This document shows positions 1-9,019 of a stretch of DNA of 64,000 bases, piece by piece. The stretch comes from Lelliottia jeotgali (GTDB lineage: Bacteria > Pseudomonadota > Gammaproteobacteria > Enterobacterales > Enterobacteriaceae), in assembly GCA_002271215.1 (NCBI GenBank), contig CP018628.1, positions 2,604,001 to 2,668,000 of the forward strand, in the 5' to 3' direction. Positions within the stretch are counted from its first letter, which is position 1, and every line of letters begins with the position of its first letter. A program made the position numbers and the translations under genes. The notes beneath the pieces are model-generated. The model was not told the DNA's origin. It did no database searches and saw nothing but the letters and a program-made list of their open reading frames with translations.

Positions 1-105
1 GGCACGATTCACAAAGAACCAAAACACCAGCCCGATAACCATAACAATCACAGAGATCACCATTGAGGCTACGTTCAGTAGCCCCGAATTCACTAACTCA
101 CCCAT
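1..105 (-). CDS. yebO: YebO-family small membrane protein (3' end outside window)
   Basis: Only the first 35 codons are present, reading leftwards from an ATG at 103-105. They encode a short polar start (MGELVNSG) and then one hydrophobic segment ending in WFFVNRA, which matches the N-terminus of the enterobacterial YebO protein as I remember it. The position beside mgrB is also that of E. coli. YebO is a small single-span inner-membrane protein with no assigned biochemical role. The gene runs off the left edge, so nothing can be said about its C-terminus. Confidence 0.8.
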   Translation of the reverse strand, partial: MGELVNSGLLNVASMVISVIVMVIGLVFWFFVNRA

Positions 106-178
106 TTTACCACCTCAATAAAAACGCCATTTTAGCACTGACGCAGAGGAAGGGTACCATCTGTTAGAAAAATGAGTA

Positions 179-322
179 CTACCAGGGGATGAATTGATTG
201 ATCGCGCAAATGCCACTAAAAAACTGTACATCCTGATCGCACATCACATTGATCGTCTGTGTCCATAAAATGACGCATGCAATCAGCACAACGATCAGAA
301 TTACCCAGCGAAATTTTTTCAC
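179..322 (-). CDS. mgrB: MgrB, feedback inhibitor of PhoQ sensor kinase
   Basis: This 47-residue protein starts with GTG at 320-322. It has a short cytoplasmic KKFRW start, one membrane span (about residues 7-22) and a periplasmic tail with [12 protein letters not shown] and the terminal FIPW. The two periplasmic cysteines (residues 28 and 39) are those required in MgrB to sense the redox state. MgrB binds PhoQ in the inner membrane and lowers PhoP activation, closing a negative loop. In Klebsiella and Enterobacter its loss leads to lipid A modification and polymyxin resistance; this copy is intact. A GGAG lies just upstream of the GTG. Confidence 0.93.
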   Translation of the reverse strand: MKKFRWVILIVVLIACVILWTQTINVMCDQDVQFFSGICAINQFIPW

Positions 323-371
323 TCCACACTCCGTCTTATTACCTGATATCTCCAGGTTATCACGGTTATCT

Positions 372-388
372 TAAACAAAAACTAACTG
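372..388 (-). promoter_or_regulatory. Probable PhoP box upstream of mgrB
   Basis: On the minus strand this reads CAGTTA-GTTTT-TGTTTA, two hexamers 11 bp apart that resemble the PhoP direct repeat (G/T)GTTTA-N5-(G/T)GTTTA. The right half is a good match and the left half weaker. It lies about 50 bp before the mgrB start codon. mgrB is a core PhoP target in enterobacteria, which supports the call. Confidence 0.55.
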
Positions 389-482
389 TACCTTCATCAG
401 AAAATTTTCAGAATTATGCACTTGTTTCATAGAGTAAAACTATTACGCTTAATAGCATTATTAGCAAAAAAAAGAGGCATCA

Positions 483-722
483 ATGCGATTCATTATTCGG
501 ACAATTATTGTCCTTGCTATTGTGTGGATTGGTTTATTACTTTCTGGATACGGCGTGTTGATGGGAAGCACAGAAAACGCAGCAGGACTGGGCATTCAAT
601 GTAAGTACTTGACCGCTAATGGCGTCAACACTGCACAGTATTTGCACACTGACAGCGGTATTATCGGTCTGTCCAATTGCCCTGTGCTGCGTAAAAGTAA
701 GATGGTCGTGGATAACGGTTAA
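483..722 (+). CDS. yobH: YobH-family small exported or membrane protein
   Basis: A 79-residue product begins with a hydrophobic segment (about residues 4-24), which could be an uncleaved signal anchor. A short soluble part with two cysteines (residues 40 and 66) follows. The sequence and the place between mgrB and kdgR are those of E. coli YobH. Its function is not known. A GAGG lies about 7 bp before the ATG. An overlapping frame starting at 416 has no such support. Confidence 0.85.
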   Translation: MRFIIRTIIVLAIVWIGLLLSGYGVLMGSTENAAGLGIQCKYLTANGVNTAQYLHTDSGIIGLSNCPVLRKSKMVVDNG

Positions 723-741
723 TCTGGCTTGCCACCGAATA

Positions 742-770
742 AAAAACGCCGCATTTTTAGCGGCGTTTTT
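742..770. terminator. Bidirectional terminator between yobH and kdgR
   Basis: An 11-bp stem (AAAAACGCCGC pairing with GCGGCGTTTTT) closes on a 7-base loop, with a T-run on either strand. It sits between two convergent genes and can serve both. Confidence 0.9.
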
Positions 771-782
771 TATTGGCTGATT

Positions 783-1574
783 TTAGAACGGATAGTCGTT
801 ATAGCCCATCTGTTCAGAAATCTTGCGCGCCGCCGTATGCAGCATTTCAACATACTCGTGCAGGCGCTCTTCCGAGAAACGCAGCGTCGGGAAAGAGATG
901 CTCAAGCCCGCGATAACCACACCAAAGCGATCAAACACAGGGACGCCGATACAACGTAAGCCCTCTTCCTGCTCCTGGTTATCTTCGCCATAGCCCTGCT
1001 CGCGGACTTTATCCAGCACAGTCAGCAACTCATCGGTGCTGGTGATGGTGCGTTCCGTACTGCGCTTGTATTCAACACCTTCGAGGATTTCTTTAACTTC
1101 CTCGCGGTCCCGCCACGCCAGCAGAACTTTACCGATAGCGGTACTGTAAAGCGGGTTACGACGACCAATGCGTGAGTACATACGCAGATTGTACATGGAG
1201 TCGATTTTGTGGATGTAGACGATGCTGTCTTCATCCAGCGCGCCCAGGTGGACAGTCTCTTTCGTCAGGCGTGAAAGTTCACGCATTTGAATGTCAGCGC
1301 TGCGAATGAGATCCACATTTTGCAGAGCACGGGCACCTAGTTCGAACAATTTCAGGGTCAGAGAATATTTCTCAGATTCACCTTCCTGTGCCACATAGCC
1401 CAGAGATTTCATGGTTTGCAGAAAGCGATAAACGGTGCTTTTCGACATCATCACACGCTGCGACAACTCTGTAATACCAATCTCGCGCTCTTCACCAAGC
1501 GCCTGTAAGATGCCAAACACCTTCAGCACGGAAGAAACAGAATCTGGCTGTTTATCCAAATCTGCGATAGCCAT
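783..1574 (-). CDS. kdgR: KdgR, IclR-family repressor of pectin/KDG catabolism genes
   Basis: The 263-residue protein has the IclR layout: an N-terminal winged helix-turn-helix (about 15-75, with ITELSQRVMMSKSTVYRFLQ) and a C-terminal effector domain (about 90-260). Length and sequence match E. coli and Dickeya KdgR. KdgR binds 2-keto-3-deoxygluconate and then releases operators of pectin, polygalacturonate and KDG genes. In this window the likely target is the rhiT-rhiN operon, whose promoter carries a KdgR-type palindrome at 51547-51567. The ATG at 1572-1574 gives the family's standard N-terminus (MAIADLDKQPDS). Confidence 0.95.
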   Translation of the reverse strand: MAIADLDKQPDSVSSVLKVFGILQALGEEREIGITELSQRVMMSKSTVYRFLQTMKSLGYVAQEGESEKYSLTLKLFELGARALQNVDLIRSADIQMRELSRLTKETVHLGALDEDSIVYIHKIDSMYNLRMYSRIGRRNPLYSTAIGKVLLAWRDREEVKEILEGVEYKRSTERTITSTDELLTVLDKVREQGYGEDNQEQEEGLRCIGVPVFDRFGVVIAGLSISFPTLRFSEERLHEYVEMLHTAARKISEQMGYNDYPF

Positions 1575-1752
1575 TAATCACCTCATTGCGAGTGTTTTAT
1601 AAAAATCAGAACCGGTTTTTATTATAAATTCGTGACCGGCAAGCTGCAATCAATCTGCGTTTACTTCGTTACAAATCTGCGACATAAAACCGAAATAACG
1701 ATGCTAAAATAGTTACCCTGAGAATAATATCACCCTGAGCGTTTCATTTCCC

Positions 1753-3126
1753 ATGGAAAAAAATCCCTCTGATGGTTTGCCCTTGCCGCAACGGTACGGT
1801 GCAATTGCTACCATTATTATCGGTATCTCAATGGCTGTCCTTGACGGCGCCATTGCAAACGTGGCACTTCCTACTATCGCCAGCGATTTGCACGCTTCCG
1901 CCGCCAGTTCCATTTGGGTGGTCAATGCGTACCAGATTGCTATTGTTGTATCCCTGCTCTCTTTCTCATTTCTTGGAGATATGTTCGGCTATCGCCGCGT
2001 ATACCAGTGCGGCCTGGCTGTGTTTACTGTCACGTCCCTGTTTTGCGCACTTTCTGACTCTCTGCACACGCTCACCTTTGCGCGTATCGCACAGGGATTT
2101 GGCGGCGCGGCACTGATGAGCGTGAATACCGCGCTGATACGCCTTATCTACCCGCAACGTCACCTTGGACGTGGGATGGGGATTAACTCGTTCATTGTGG
2201 CGGTTTCTTCTGCCGCCGGGCCAACCATTGCAGCAGCCATTCTCTCGGTCGCGTCGTGGCAGTGGCTGTTCCTGATTAACGTGCCGCTGGGGATTATTGC
2301 CCTACTTTTTGCCCTGCGCTATCTGCCTGAAAACAGTGCCAAAAGCTCGATGCCGCGCTTTGACCTACCGAGCGCAGTGATGAATGCCCTGACCTTTGGC
2401 TTGCTGATAACAGCACTCAGCGGCTTTGCCCAGGGACAATCTCTGGCATTAATTGCTGCTGAGATTGTCGCCATGCTGGTCATCGGTTTCTTCTTTGTCC
2501 GCCGCCAGCTGGCACTGCCCACCCCGCTGCTGCCTGTCGATCTGCTGCGCATTCCGCTGTTTTCCCTCTCGATTGGCACGTCCATTTGCTCTTTCTGCGC
2601 CCAGATGCTGGCCATGGTCTCTTTGCCCTTCTTTTTGCAAGGCGTGATTGGACGCACTGAAGTCGAAACCGGTTTACTGCTCACCCCGTGGCCGCTGGCG
2701 ACTATGGTGATGGCTCCGCTTGCGGGCTATCTCATTGAACGGGTTCATGCGGGATTACTGGGTGCGTTAGGATTAGTGGTGATGGCGACCGGACTGTTCG
2801 CGCTGGCAATGCTGCCAGCGGCACCGACGGATCCGGATATTATCTGGCGCATGATCCTGTGCGGGGCCGGTTTTGGCCTGTTCCAGTCACCGAATAATCA
2901 CACCATCATCACCGCCGCTCCGCGTCATCGCAGCGGTGGTGCCAGCGGAATGCTAGGCACCGCGCGTCTGTTAGGACAAAGCTCAGGGGCCGCGCTGGTG
3001 GCGCTGATGTTTAACGTCGCCGGACAAAATGGCACGCATGTCGCGCTCTTTACAGCCGGAACGCTAGCCACACTCGCCGCCGTCATCAGCGGCCTGCGCG
3101 TTACGCAACCTCGCGTTGAGGCATAA
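1753..3126 (+). CDS. yebQ: YebQ, MFS drug:H+ antiporter-type transporter (DHA2, 14 spans)
   Basis: A 457-residue inner-membrane protein is made up of about 14 hydrophobic segments. It carries the MFS loop motif GDMFGYRRVY and the antiporter stretch around AAGPTIAAAILSVASWQW. It fits the DHA2 efflux family and equals E. coli YebQ in length. It is divergent from kdgR across a 178-bp gap, as in E. coli. The substrate is unknown. The ATG at 1753 lacks a strong ribosome-binding site, but the next in-frame start would remove conserved N-terminal residues. Confidence 0.9.
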   Translation: MEKNPSDGLPLPQRYGAIATIIIGISMAVLDGAIANVALPTIASDLHASAASSIWVVNAYQIAIVVSLLSFSFLGDMFGYRRVYQCGLAVFTVTSLFCALSDSLHTLTFARIAQGFGGAALMSVNTALIRLIYPQRHLGRGMGINSFIVAVSSAAGPTIAAAILSVASWQWLFLINVPLGIIALLFALRYLPENSAKSSMPRFDLPSAVMNALTFGLLITALSGFAQGQSLALIAAEIVAMLVIGFFFVRRQLALPTPLLPVDLLRIPLFSLSIGTSICSFCAQMLAMVSLPFFLQGVIGRTEVETGLLLTPWPLATMVMAPLAGYLIERVHAGLLGALGLVVMATGLFALAMLPAAPTDPDIIWRMILCGAGFGLFQSPNNHTIITAAPRHRSGGASGMLGTARLLGQSSGAALVALMFNVAGQNGTHVALFTAGTLATLAAVISGLRVTQPRVEA

Positions 3127-3166
3127 AAAAAGCCGGGTGGCAATTTCTGCTCAACCCGGCTTCTCA
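3125..3166. terminator. Terminator between yebQ and htpX
   Basis: A 9-bp stem AAGCCGGGT/ACCCGGCTT, preceded by an A-run, lies between the convergent yebQ and htpX genes. The T-run is on the htpX (minus) side, so it works best for htpX. Confidence 0.75.
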
Positions 3167-3180
3167 TTCGTACTGCTCGC

Positions 3181-4062
3181 TTACTTAATGTATTCCCCAC
3201 TGCGCAGCGCTTCGATACGCTTATCCAGTGGCGGGTGAGTCATAAAGAGCTCACTCAGCGATTTTGATTTACCGTTGATGCAAAATGCCATCATGCTGGT
3301 TGCTTCCTGCGGCTCATAGCTGGTTTTCAGGCGCTGGAGTGCGGCAATCATCTTCTCGCGACCCACCAGTTTTGCTGAACCCGCATCCGCATGGAACTCA
3401 CGATGACGGGAGAACCACATGGTAATGATACTTGCCAGAATACCGAACACCAGTTCCAGCACCGTGGCGACCGCGAAATAGATCAGCGGGTTGCCGTTGC
3501 TTTCTTCACCGTCATCACGGTTTCCGCCCATGAAGCCTGCTGCAATCTGCGCCAGAATACGCGAGATAAAGATGACGAAGGTGTTTACCACGCCCTGAAT
3601 CAGGGTCATGGTCACCATGTCGCCGTTGGCGATGTGGCTGATTTCATGGGCAATAACGGCTTCAGCTTCATCACGGCTCATATTCTGCAGCAGACCGGTG
3701 CTCACAGCCACCAGCGATGCATCACGACGAGCCCCCGTTGCAAAGGCGTTAATATCCGGTGCGTGATAAATCGCTACCTGCGGCATAGCGATACCCGCCT
3801 GGCGCGACTGCTGTGCCACGGTATTCATCAGCCACTGTTCCATATCGTTACGCGGCTGTTCAATAACTTCGCCACCGACCGACTTCAGAGCCATCCACTT
3901 CGACATCAGCAGAGAAATAAACGATCCACCAAAACCGAACAGCAGCGCCATAATCAGCAGGCCTTGAACGCTGCTCGATTGGATCCCTGTCAGGCTTAGC
4001 ACAAGCCCGAATACCACCATAACCGCAAGGTTGGTGACCAGGAAGAGCGCGATTCGCATCAT
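3181..4062 (-). CDS. htpX: HtpX, inner-membrane zinc metalloprotease
   Basis: The protein has 293 residues, the same as in E. coli. Two N-terminal membrane spans are followed by the M48 zinc motif HEISH (139-143), two further hydrophobic segments near 155-220 and the downstream [10 protein letters not shown] motif that supplies the third zinc ligand. HtpX works with FtsH in quality control of membrane proteins. The active site faces the cytoplasm. A sigma-32-type promoter is visible upstream (4115-4140), in keeping with the heat-shock and Cpx control known for htpX. Confidence 0.97.
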   Translation of the reverse strand: MMRIALFLVTNLAVMVVFGLVLSLTGIQSSSVQGLLIMALLFGFGGSFISLLMSKWMALKSVGGEVIEQPRNDMEQWLMNTVAQQSRQAGIAMPQVAIYHAPDINAFATGARRDASLVAVSTGLLQNMSRDEAEAVIAHEISHIANGDMVTMTLIQGVVNTFVIFISRILAQIAAGFMGGNRDDGEESNGNPLIYFAVATVLELVFGILASIITMWFSRHREFHADAGSAKLVGREKMIAALQRLKTSYEPQEATSMMAFCINGKSKSLSELFMTHPPLDKRIEALRSGEYIK

Positions 4063-4114
4063 AATTTTCTTTTAACCTCTGTTTAACAAAACGCACTATG
4101 CGATTACCCACATC

Positions 4115-4140
4115 GTATGGGTATTGTGGCTATTTTCAAG
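4115..4140 (-). promoter_or_regulatory. Sigma-32 (heat-shock) promoter for htpX
   Basis: On the minus strand a -35 CTTGAAAA (4133-4140) is followed, after an 11-12 base spacer, by CCCATAC (4115-4121). This is very close to the heat-shock consensus CTTGAA-N11-16-CCCCATNT. The start codon of htpX lies about 50 bp downstream. Confidence 0.65.
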
Positions 4141-4216
4141 GATTCGAGGGGCGTAAGTCACCAGAAAGACACAACTTTACATTGTTTATTGGCTTACTGA
4201 CGGGACGATGCAGAAC

Positions 4217-4250
4217 TAAAAAAAACAGGCACAATTTCTTGTGCCTGTTG
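4217..4250 (-). terminator. Rho-independent terminator of prc
   Basis: On the minus strand, AACAGGCACAA pairs with TTGTGCCTGTT and an eight-base T-run follows. It lies directly after the prc stop codon. Confidence 0.9.
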
Positions 4251-4255
4251 GGGAC

Positions 4256-6304
4256 TTATTTCGCCGGAGCGGGTTGTTCAGCCGGCTTGCTCTTTTCCTG
4301 ATTTGCCAGGTCGAGAGCGATATGCACCGTCTCGTCAAGGTAAGGATCAGGCTCCTGGTAATCCTTCGGCAGATCTTCCAGGTTTTTCAGCAATGGCTTG
4401 CCTTCGCGTTTGAAACGGTCGTTGATGCGCGCCAGTCGAGTGGCATCATCTTCGTTGTTTTCTTTCTCACGCTGAGCGTAGTTAAGAGAAACGATATTCC
4501 GCTTATCTTTCAGGGCATTAAAGCGCGCAATGTCCTTCATGATGTACTGGAATTCCGGGTCTTTAGCGATACGTTCGTTATGCGCTTTCAGCAACTCAGG
4601 TCCGAACTGGGTCATGTCGCCTGATTTCACGAAGGTGGCAGCATTAATGCTATCCCACGGCAACGCGTTATCTTCAAACTTCTCGCCAGTTTCTGTCTCT
4701 TCGGTGCCCGTCGGCATCATGATGTCCGGCGTCACGCCTTTACGCTGTGTACTGCCACCGTTCACGCGATAGAACTTCTGAATGGTGTACTGTACAGAAC
4801 CCAGCGCAGGCCATTCAGGGCGCAGCATCTGATCGTAAATGCGGTTCAGGGAACGGTATTGCTGCACCGTACCTTTACCGAATGTCGGTTCGCCGACAAT
4901 CAGGGCACGACCATAATCCTGCATAGCCGCCGCAAAGATTTCAGATGCCGAAGCACTGAAACGATCGACCAGCACAACCAGCGGACCTTTGTAGTAAACA
5001 ACGCCGTCGGTGTCAGCATCTTCACGCACTTTGCCATTGTTATCACGTACCTGAACCACAGGACCAGACGGGATAAACAGGCCAGAAAGCGAAACTGCTT
5101 CAGTCAGCGCTCCGCCGCCGTTGGTACGCAAATCAATGATAACGCTACTGAAATTCTGCTTTTCAAGCTTCTGAAGCTGTACTTTGACATCGTCGGTCAG
5201 ACCGACATAGAAGCCGGGAATATCAAGGACACCAACTTTCTCTTTGCCGACCGTTTTCACGGACATTTTCACCGCGCGGTCTTCAAGACGGATGCGCTCG
5301 CGAGTCAGCGTAACAATACGGGTTTTGGTGCCTTTACCTGCAGGCAAGATCTCAAGGCGAACCTTGCTGCCTTTCGGGCCTTTAATTAATGCGACGACAT
5401 CGTCCAGACGCCAGCCGATCACATCGACAATGTTCTGCCCTGTCTGACCGACGCCCACGATACGGTCGCCGACGCTAATCGTTTTACTTTTCGAAGCCGG
5501 GCCACCTGCCACCATCGAGTTGATGACCGTGTAGTCTTCATCCATTTGCAGCACCGCACCAATACCTTCCAGAGACAGGCTCATTTCGGTATTGAATTGT
5601 TCGGTGTTGCGCGGGGAAAGGTAGTTTGTATGCGGGTCGATTTCGTGCGCAAAGGCGGTCATTGCCAGAGAGAACACGTCTTCGCTGTTGGTCTGCGCCA
5701 GACGGCGAATCGCCGATTTGTAGCGACGGGTCAGCGTTTCGCGAATCTCTTTCTCATCTTTACCGGTGAGTTTGAGGCTCAGCTCATCGAACTTAACTTT
5801 GCCGTCCCACAGCGCATTCAATTCAGCTTCATCTTTCGGCCACGGCGCTTTGCTGCGGTCAAGATTGAAGTTGTCGTTGCCGGTGAAGTCCATTGGACGT
5901 TCCAGCACTTTCAGCGCGTATTGATAACGTTCAAAACGACGCTTCTGGGAAAGATTGTAGAGATCGTAGAACAGATCGAGTTTACCGCTGCGCAGCTCAT
6001 CACCGACGTCGGTTTTACGTTTTGCGAACTGTTCAATGTCACTGGCCAGCAGCACATTGTGACTGTAATCCAGCAGGTTCAGATACCGATCAAAAATTTT
6101 GGCCGAAAAGGCCTGATCGAGATCGAACTGACGATAATGTGAACGGGTGAAACGCGAAGTTACGCGCTCACTCACCGTTGCGTGCTGAGTCTCTTCCTTT
6201 AACACCGGAATTTGATCTGCACGCGTAATATCGTCCACTGCGAAAGCGTGGCCTGTTATTGCAAACAGGCCAGCCAGCGCGGTGATCTTAAAAAGAGTGT
6301 TCAT
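4256..6304 (-). CDS. prc: Prc (Tsp), periplasmic tail-specific protease
   Basis: From the ATG at 6302-6304 the product is 682 residues, the same as E. coli Prc. It begins with a signal peptide ending near GHAFA. A frame open 16 codons further upstream would add a non-signal extension, and a GGAGG precedes the chosen ATG. The PDZ domain (around GIGAVLQMDEDY to ILPAGKG) is followed by the S41 peptidase core. That core has catalytic Ser in FSASASEIF and Lys in FGKGTVQQ, equivalent to Ser452 and Lys477 of E. coli. Prc degrades periplasmic proteins with nonpolar C-termini, processes FtsI and, with NlpI, controls MepS. It follows proQ with a 19-bp gap, as in E. coli. Confidence 0.97.
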   Translation of the reverse strand: MNTLFKITALAGLFAITGHAFAVDDITRADQIPVLKEETQHATVSERVTSRFTRSHYRQFDLDQAFSAKIFDRYLNLLDYSHNVLLASDIEQFAKRKTDVGDELRSGKLDLFYDLYNLSQKRRFERYQYALKVLERPMDFTGNDNFNLDRSKAPWPKDEAELNALWDGKVKFDELSLKLTGKDEKEIRETLTRRYKSAIRRLAQTNSEDVFSLAMTAFAHEIDPHTNYLSPRNTEQFNTEMSLSLEGIGAVLQMDEDYTVINSMVAGGPASKSKTISVGDRIVGVGQTGQNIVDVIGWRLDDVVALIKGPKGSKVRLEILPAGKGTKTRIVTLTRERIRLEDRAVKMSVKTVGKEKVGVLDIPGFYVGLTDDVKVQLQKLEKQNFSSVIIDLRTNGGGALTEAVSLSGLFIPSGPVVQVRDNNGKVREDADTDGVVYYKGPLVVLVDRFSASASEIFAAAMQDYGRALIVGEPTFGKGTVQQYRSLNRIYDQMLRPEWPALGSVQYTIQKFYRVNGGSTQRKGVTPDIMMPTGTEETETGEKFEDNALPWDSINAATFVKSGDMTQFGPELLKAHNERIAKDPEFQYIMKDIARFNALKDKRNIVSLNYAQREKENNEDDATRLARINDRFKREGKPLLKNLEDLPKDYQEPDPYLDETVHIALDLANQEKSKPAEQPAPAK

Positions 6305-6323
6305 GCCAGGCTTGGCCTCCGTT

Positions 6324-7010
6324 TCAGAACACCAGGTGTTCTGCGCGTACAATCATTGACATACCAGAAGTCAGCTGCACACGAACGCCATCTTTGGTGA
6401 TTTCGAGTACGGTGGCATCCATCGCATTGTTACCCGCTTTCACCTTCAGCGCCTGACCAACGCTCAGAGCGTTAATGTCTGAAACCGGAGTGAGGCGTTG
6501 TTCTTCGCGAGGCGCACGCTGTGCTTTAGCGGCTGGTTTATCAGCACGCGGTTTACGATCGCTGTTTTCATTACGACGCGGAGCCGGACGAGGTTTACGC
6601 TCACGACGTGGAGCCTCTTCCTGACCATTTGCCGCAGCCGCTTCGCGTTTTTTCGCCTGTTGCTCAGCACGCTGTGCCTGAACGCGCGCTTTGGCTTCTT
6701 CAAGCTGCTTACGTGCATGTTCAACATGCTGCTCGTCCAGCTCGCCGCAAGGGTTGCCGTCGAGATCGACACGGGTCGCGCCCAGCTTGATACCGTAAAG
6801 GTAACGCCAGCTTGACGTATAAAGACGTAAGGCAGAACGCAGTTGAGTTTTGCTGAGACTCATCTCACCCTCAACGCGCGCTACCAGATCCTGAAAAATA
6901 CCAATTTTCAGGGGGCGAGCTTCGCCTTCAGCAGTGAAACACTGTGGGAAACGCTCAGCCAAAAAGGCAATGACTTCTTTACTACTATTCAACTTAGGTT
7001 GATTTTCCAT
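6324..7010 (-). CDS. proQ: ProQ, global RNA chaperone
   Basis: The protein has 228 residues. A FinO/ProQ RNA-binding domain occupies about 1-120 ([39 protein letters not shown]). A long Lys/Arg/Glu/Ala-rich linker follows (about 120-175), then a C-terminal Tudor-like domain (about 178-228). ProQ binds structured RNAs and 3' ends of many transcripts. It was first found as an effector of ProP osmoregulation. It lies just upstream of prc, with which it is probably co-transcribed. Confidence 0.96.
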   Translation of the reverse strand: MENQPKLNSSKEVIAFLAERFPQCFTAEGEARPLKIGIFQDLVARVEGEMSLSKTQLRSALRLYTSSWRYLYGIKLGATRVDLDGNPCGELDEQHVEHARKQLEEAKARVQAQRAEQQAKKREAAAANGQEEAPRRERKPRPAPRRNENSDRKPRADKPAAKAQRAPREEQRLTPVSDINALSVGQALKVKAGNNAMDATVLEITKDGVRVQLTSGMSMIVRAEHLVF

Positions 7011-7107
7011 GAAATTTCCTGATTACAACGGACGTTGCCAACTTGCCGCAGGCATGAACAGGCGACATTATAATGACGCCATCAGTAAATGCTACGTTAT
7101 CCGTTGA

Positions 7108-7605
7108 TTATCCTGCGACGCTCGCAAAGAATTTTTGATAATCGGTCGCGATTAATACGTTTTCAAGATTTGCAACCAGTTCACGCAGGCCTTGCTCGTC
7201 CTCGGCATCAAAGCGTCCGAAGACGGTGCTGTCGATATCCAGTACGCCAATAATCTGATTTTTTACGGTCAGCGGCAGAACGATTTCGGAATTACTCGCC
7301 GAATCGCATGCAATGTGTCCGTCGAAGGCATGTACATCTTCAACGCGCTGCACCTGATTTTGCGCCACCGCAGTACCGCACACGCCACGTCCCACCGGGA
7401 TCCGCACGCAAGCAAGCTTGCCCTGGAATGGCCCGAGCACCAGCGTCTCCCCTTCCAGAAGGTAGAAACCCGCCCAGTTCACATCTGACAGTCGTTCAAA
7501 CAGCAGCGCACTGGTGTTAGCCAGCGTGGCTAAAAAACTGGTCTCACCTGTCATCAATGCCTGGAAATCGCGGTTCAAATCCGCGTAGAATTCTGTTTTG
7601 TTCAT
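7108..7605 (-). CDS. msrC: MsrC (YebR), free methionine-(R)-sulfoxide reductase
   Basis: A 165-residue GAF-domain protein. Three cysteines at 66, 76 and 100 (KLACVR, GVCGTA, HIACDS) have the same spacing (10, then 24) as the catalytic and resolving cysteines 84, 94 and 118 of E. coli fRMsr, which is numbered from an upstream start. The enzyme reduces free L-methionine-(R)-sulfoxide in the cytoplasm, using thioredoxin. It is convergent with nothing and lies head-to-head with letA across 130 bp. Confidence 0.95.
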   Translation of the reverse strand: MNKTEFYADLNRDFQALMTGETSFLATLANTSALLFERLSDVNWAGFYLLEGETLVLGPFQGKLACVRIPVGRGVCGTAVAQNQVQRVEDVHAFDGHIACDSASNSEIVLPLTVKNQIIGVLDIDSTVFGRFDAEDEQGLRELVANLENVLIATDYQKFFASVAG

Positions 7606-7735
7606 TAATCAATCACTTGGTTGTCTTACAAAAAATGAGCATAGCCTATTAAAATAAACATTAAATGCGCTCATTCTCAAGATGAATCCCGAGATGAGTT
7701 AATATAACGTTAATTAATCCTTTTATGCGCGACTG

Positions 7736-9019
7736 ATGGCACTCAATACTCGAAAACTTACGCCGGCAAAAAAGATCACTGTCCACTCGGTCAGCGATGC
7801 GCTACCTCGTGCACATTATCAGCGTTGCCCGCAGTGCGATACGCTTTTTATGTTGCCGAAGATGAAATCACATCAGAGTGCATATTGCCCGCGCTGCGAC
7901 GCTAAAATACGCGATGGACGCGACTGGTCGTTGACGCGCCTGGCGGCGATGGCCGTTACCATGATTCTGCTGATGCCCTTTGCCTGGAGCGAGCCGCTGC
8001 TCAAGCTGTATCTGCTTGGCGTGCGTATCGACGCCAACCTGCTGATGGGAATCTGGCAGATGACCCGGCAGGGCGATCCGCTCACTGGCGCGATGGTGCT
8101 GTTTTGCACCGTCGGCGCGCCAATGGTGCTGGTGGCCGCCATTGCTTACCTGTGGTTTGGCAATATTCTGGGCATGAATTTACGCCCGGTTCTGCTGATG
8201 CTGGAGAAGCTCAAAGAGTGGGTAATGCTGGATATCTATCTGGTCGGCATTGGCGTCGCGTCAATCAAAGTTCAGGATTACGCCTTTTTACAGCCCGGCA
8301 TCGGCCTGTTTGCCTTCGTCGCTCTGGTGTTACTGAGTATTCTGACGCTCATCCATCTGAACGTGGAACAACTCTGGGAGCGTTTTTATCCTCAGCGCCC
8401 GGCAACGCGGCCTGACCCAAATCTTCGGGCCTGTCTCGGCTGCCATTTTACCGGTCTGCCGGATGCTCGCGGTCGTTGTCCGCGCTGCCACATTCCGTTA
8501 CGTCTGCGTCGTAAGCAGAGTCTGCAAAAGTGCTGGGCCGCGCTGATTGCTTCCATCGTGTTGCTGCTTCCCGCCAATCTGTTACCGATTTCTATCATTT
8601 ACGTTAACGGTGCACGGCAGGAAGACACTATCATGTCGGGTATTGTGTCGCTGGCGAACAGTAACTTCGCCGTGGCGGGGGTGGTATTTATTGCCAGTAT
8701 CCTGGTGCCCTTCACCAAAGTCATTGTCATGTTCACCTTGCTCATCAGTATTCAGTTCAAGTGTGAGCAAGGGTTACGCACGCGCATCCTGCTACTGCGG
8801 TTTGTCACGTGGATTGGCCGCTGGTCAATGCTGGATCTGTTCGTTATTTCGTTAATGATGTCGCTGATCAATCGCGATCAGTTACTCGCTTTTACTATGG
8901 GACCCGCGGCTTTTTATTTCGGCTCTGCGGTGATATTGACTATTCTTGCAGTGGAATGGCTGGATAGCCGCTTACTTTGGGATGCACATGAGTCAGGAAA
9001 CGCCCGCTTCGACGACTGA
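7736..9019 (+). CDS. letA: LetA (YebS), inner-membrane partner of LetB
   Basis: A 427-residue PqiA-family protein with two repeated halves. Each half starts with a zinc-ribbon-like cysteine pattern (CPQC...CPRC at about 32-55, and CLGC...CPRC at about 225-245). Each continues with about four membrane spans. LetA sits in the inner membrane and works with the LetB tunnel in lipid transport between the two membranes. letB begins inside the last 32 bases of letA, so the pair is translationally coupled. Confidence 0.95.
   Translation: MALNTRKLTPAKKITVHSVSDALPRAHYQRCPQCDTLFMLPKMKSHQSAYCPRCDAKIRDGRDWSLTRLAAMAVTMILLMPFAWSEPLLKLYLLGVRIDANLLMGIWQMTRQGDPLTGAMVLFCTVGAPMVLVAAIAYLWFGNILGMNLRPVLLMLEKLKEWVMLDIYLVGIGVASIKVQDYAFLQPGIGLFAFVALVLLSILTLIHLNVEQLWERFYPQRPATRPDPNLRACLGCHFTGLPDARGRCPRCHIPLRLRRKQSLQKCWAALIASIVLLLPANLLPISIIYVNGARQEDTIMSGIVSLANSNFAVAGVVFIASILVPFTKVIVMFTLLISIQFKCEQGLRTRILLLRFVTWIGRWSMLDLFVISLMMSLINRDQLLAFTMGPAAFYFGSAVILTILAVEWLDSRLLWDAHESGNARFDD

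Noticed and set aside
1600..1630. Possible KdgR autoregulatory site upstream of kdgR (ATAAAAATCAGAACCGGTTT region)
   Set aside because: It is partly palindromic, but matches the KdgR core at only about 10 of 15 positions, too few to call.
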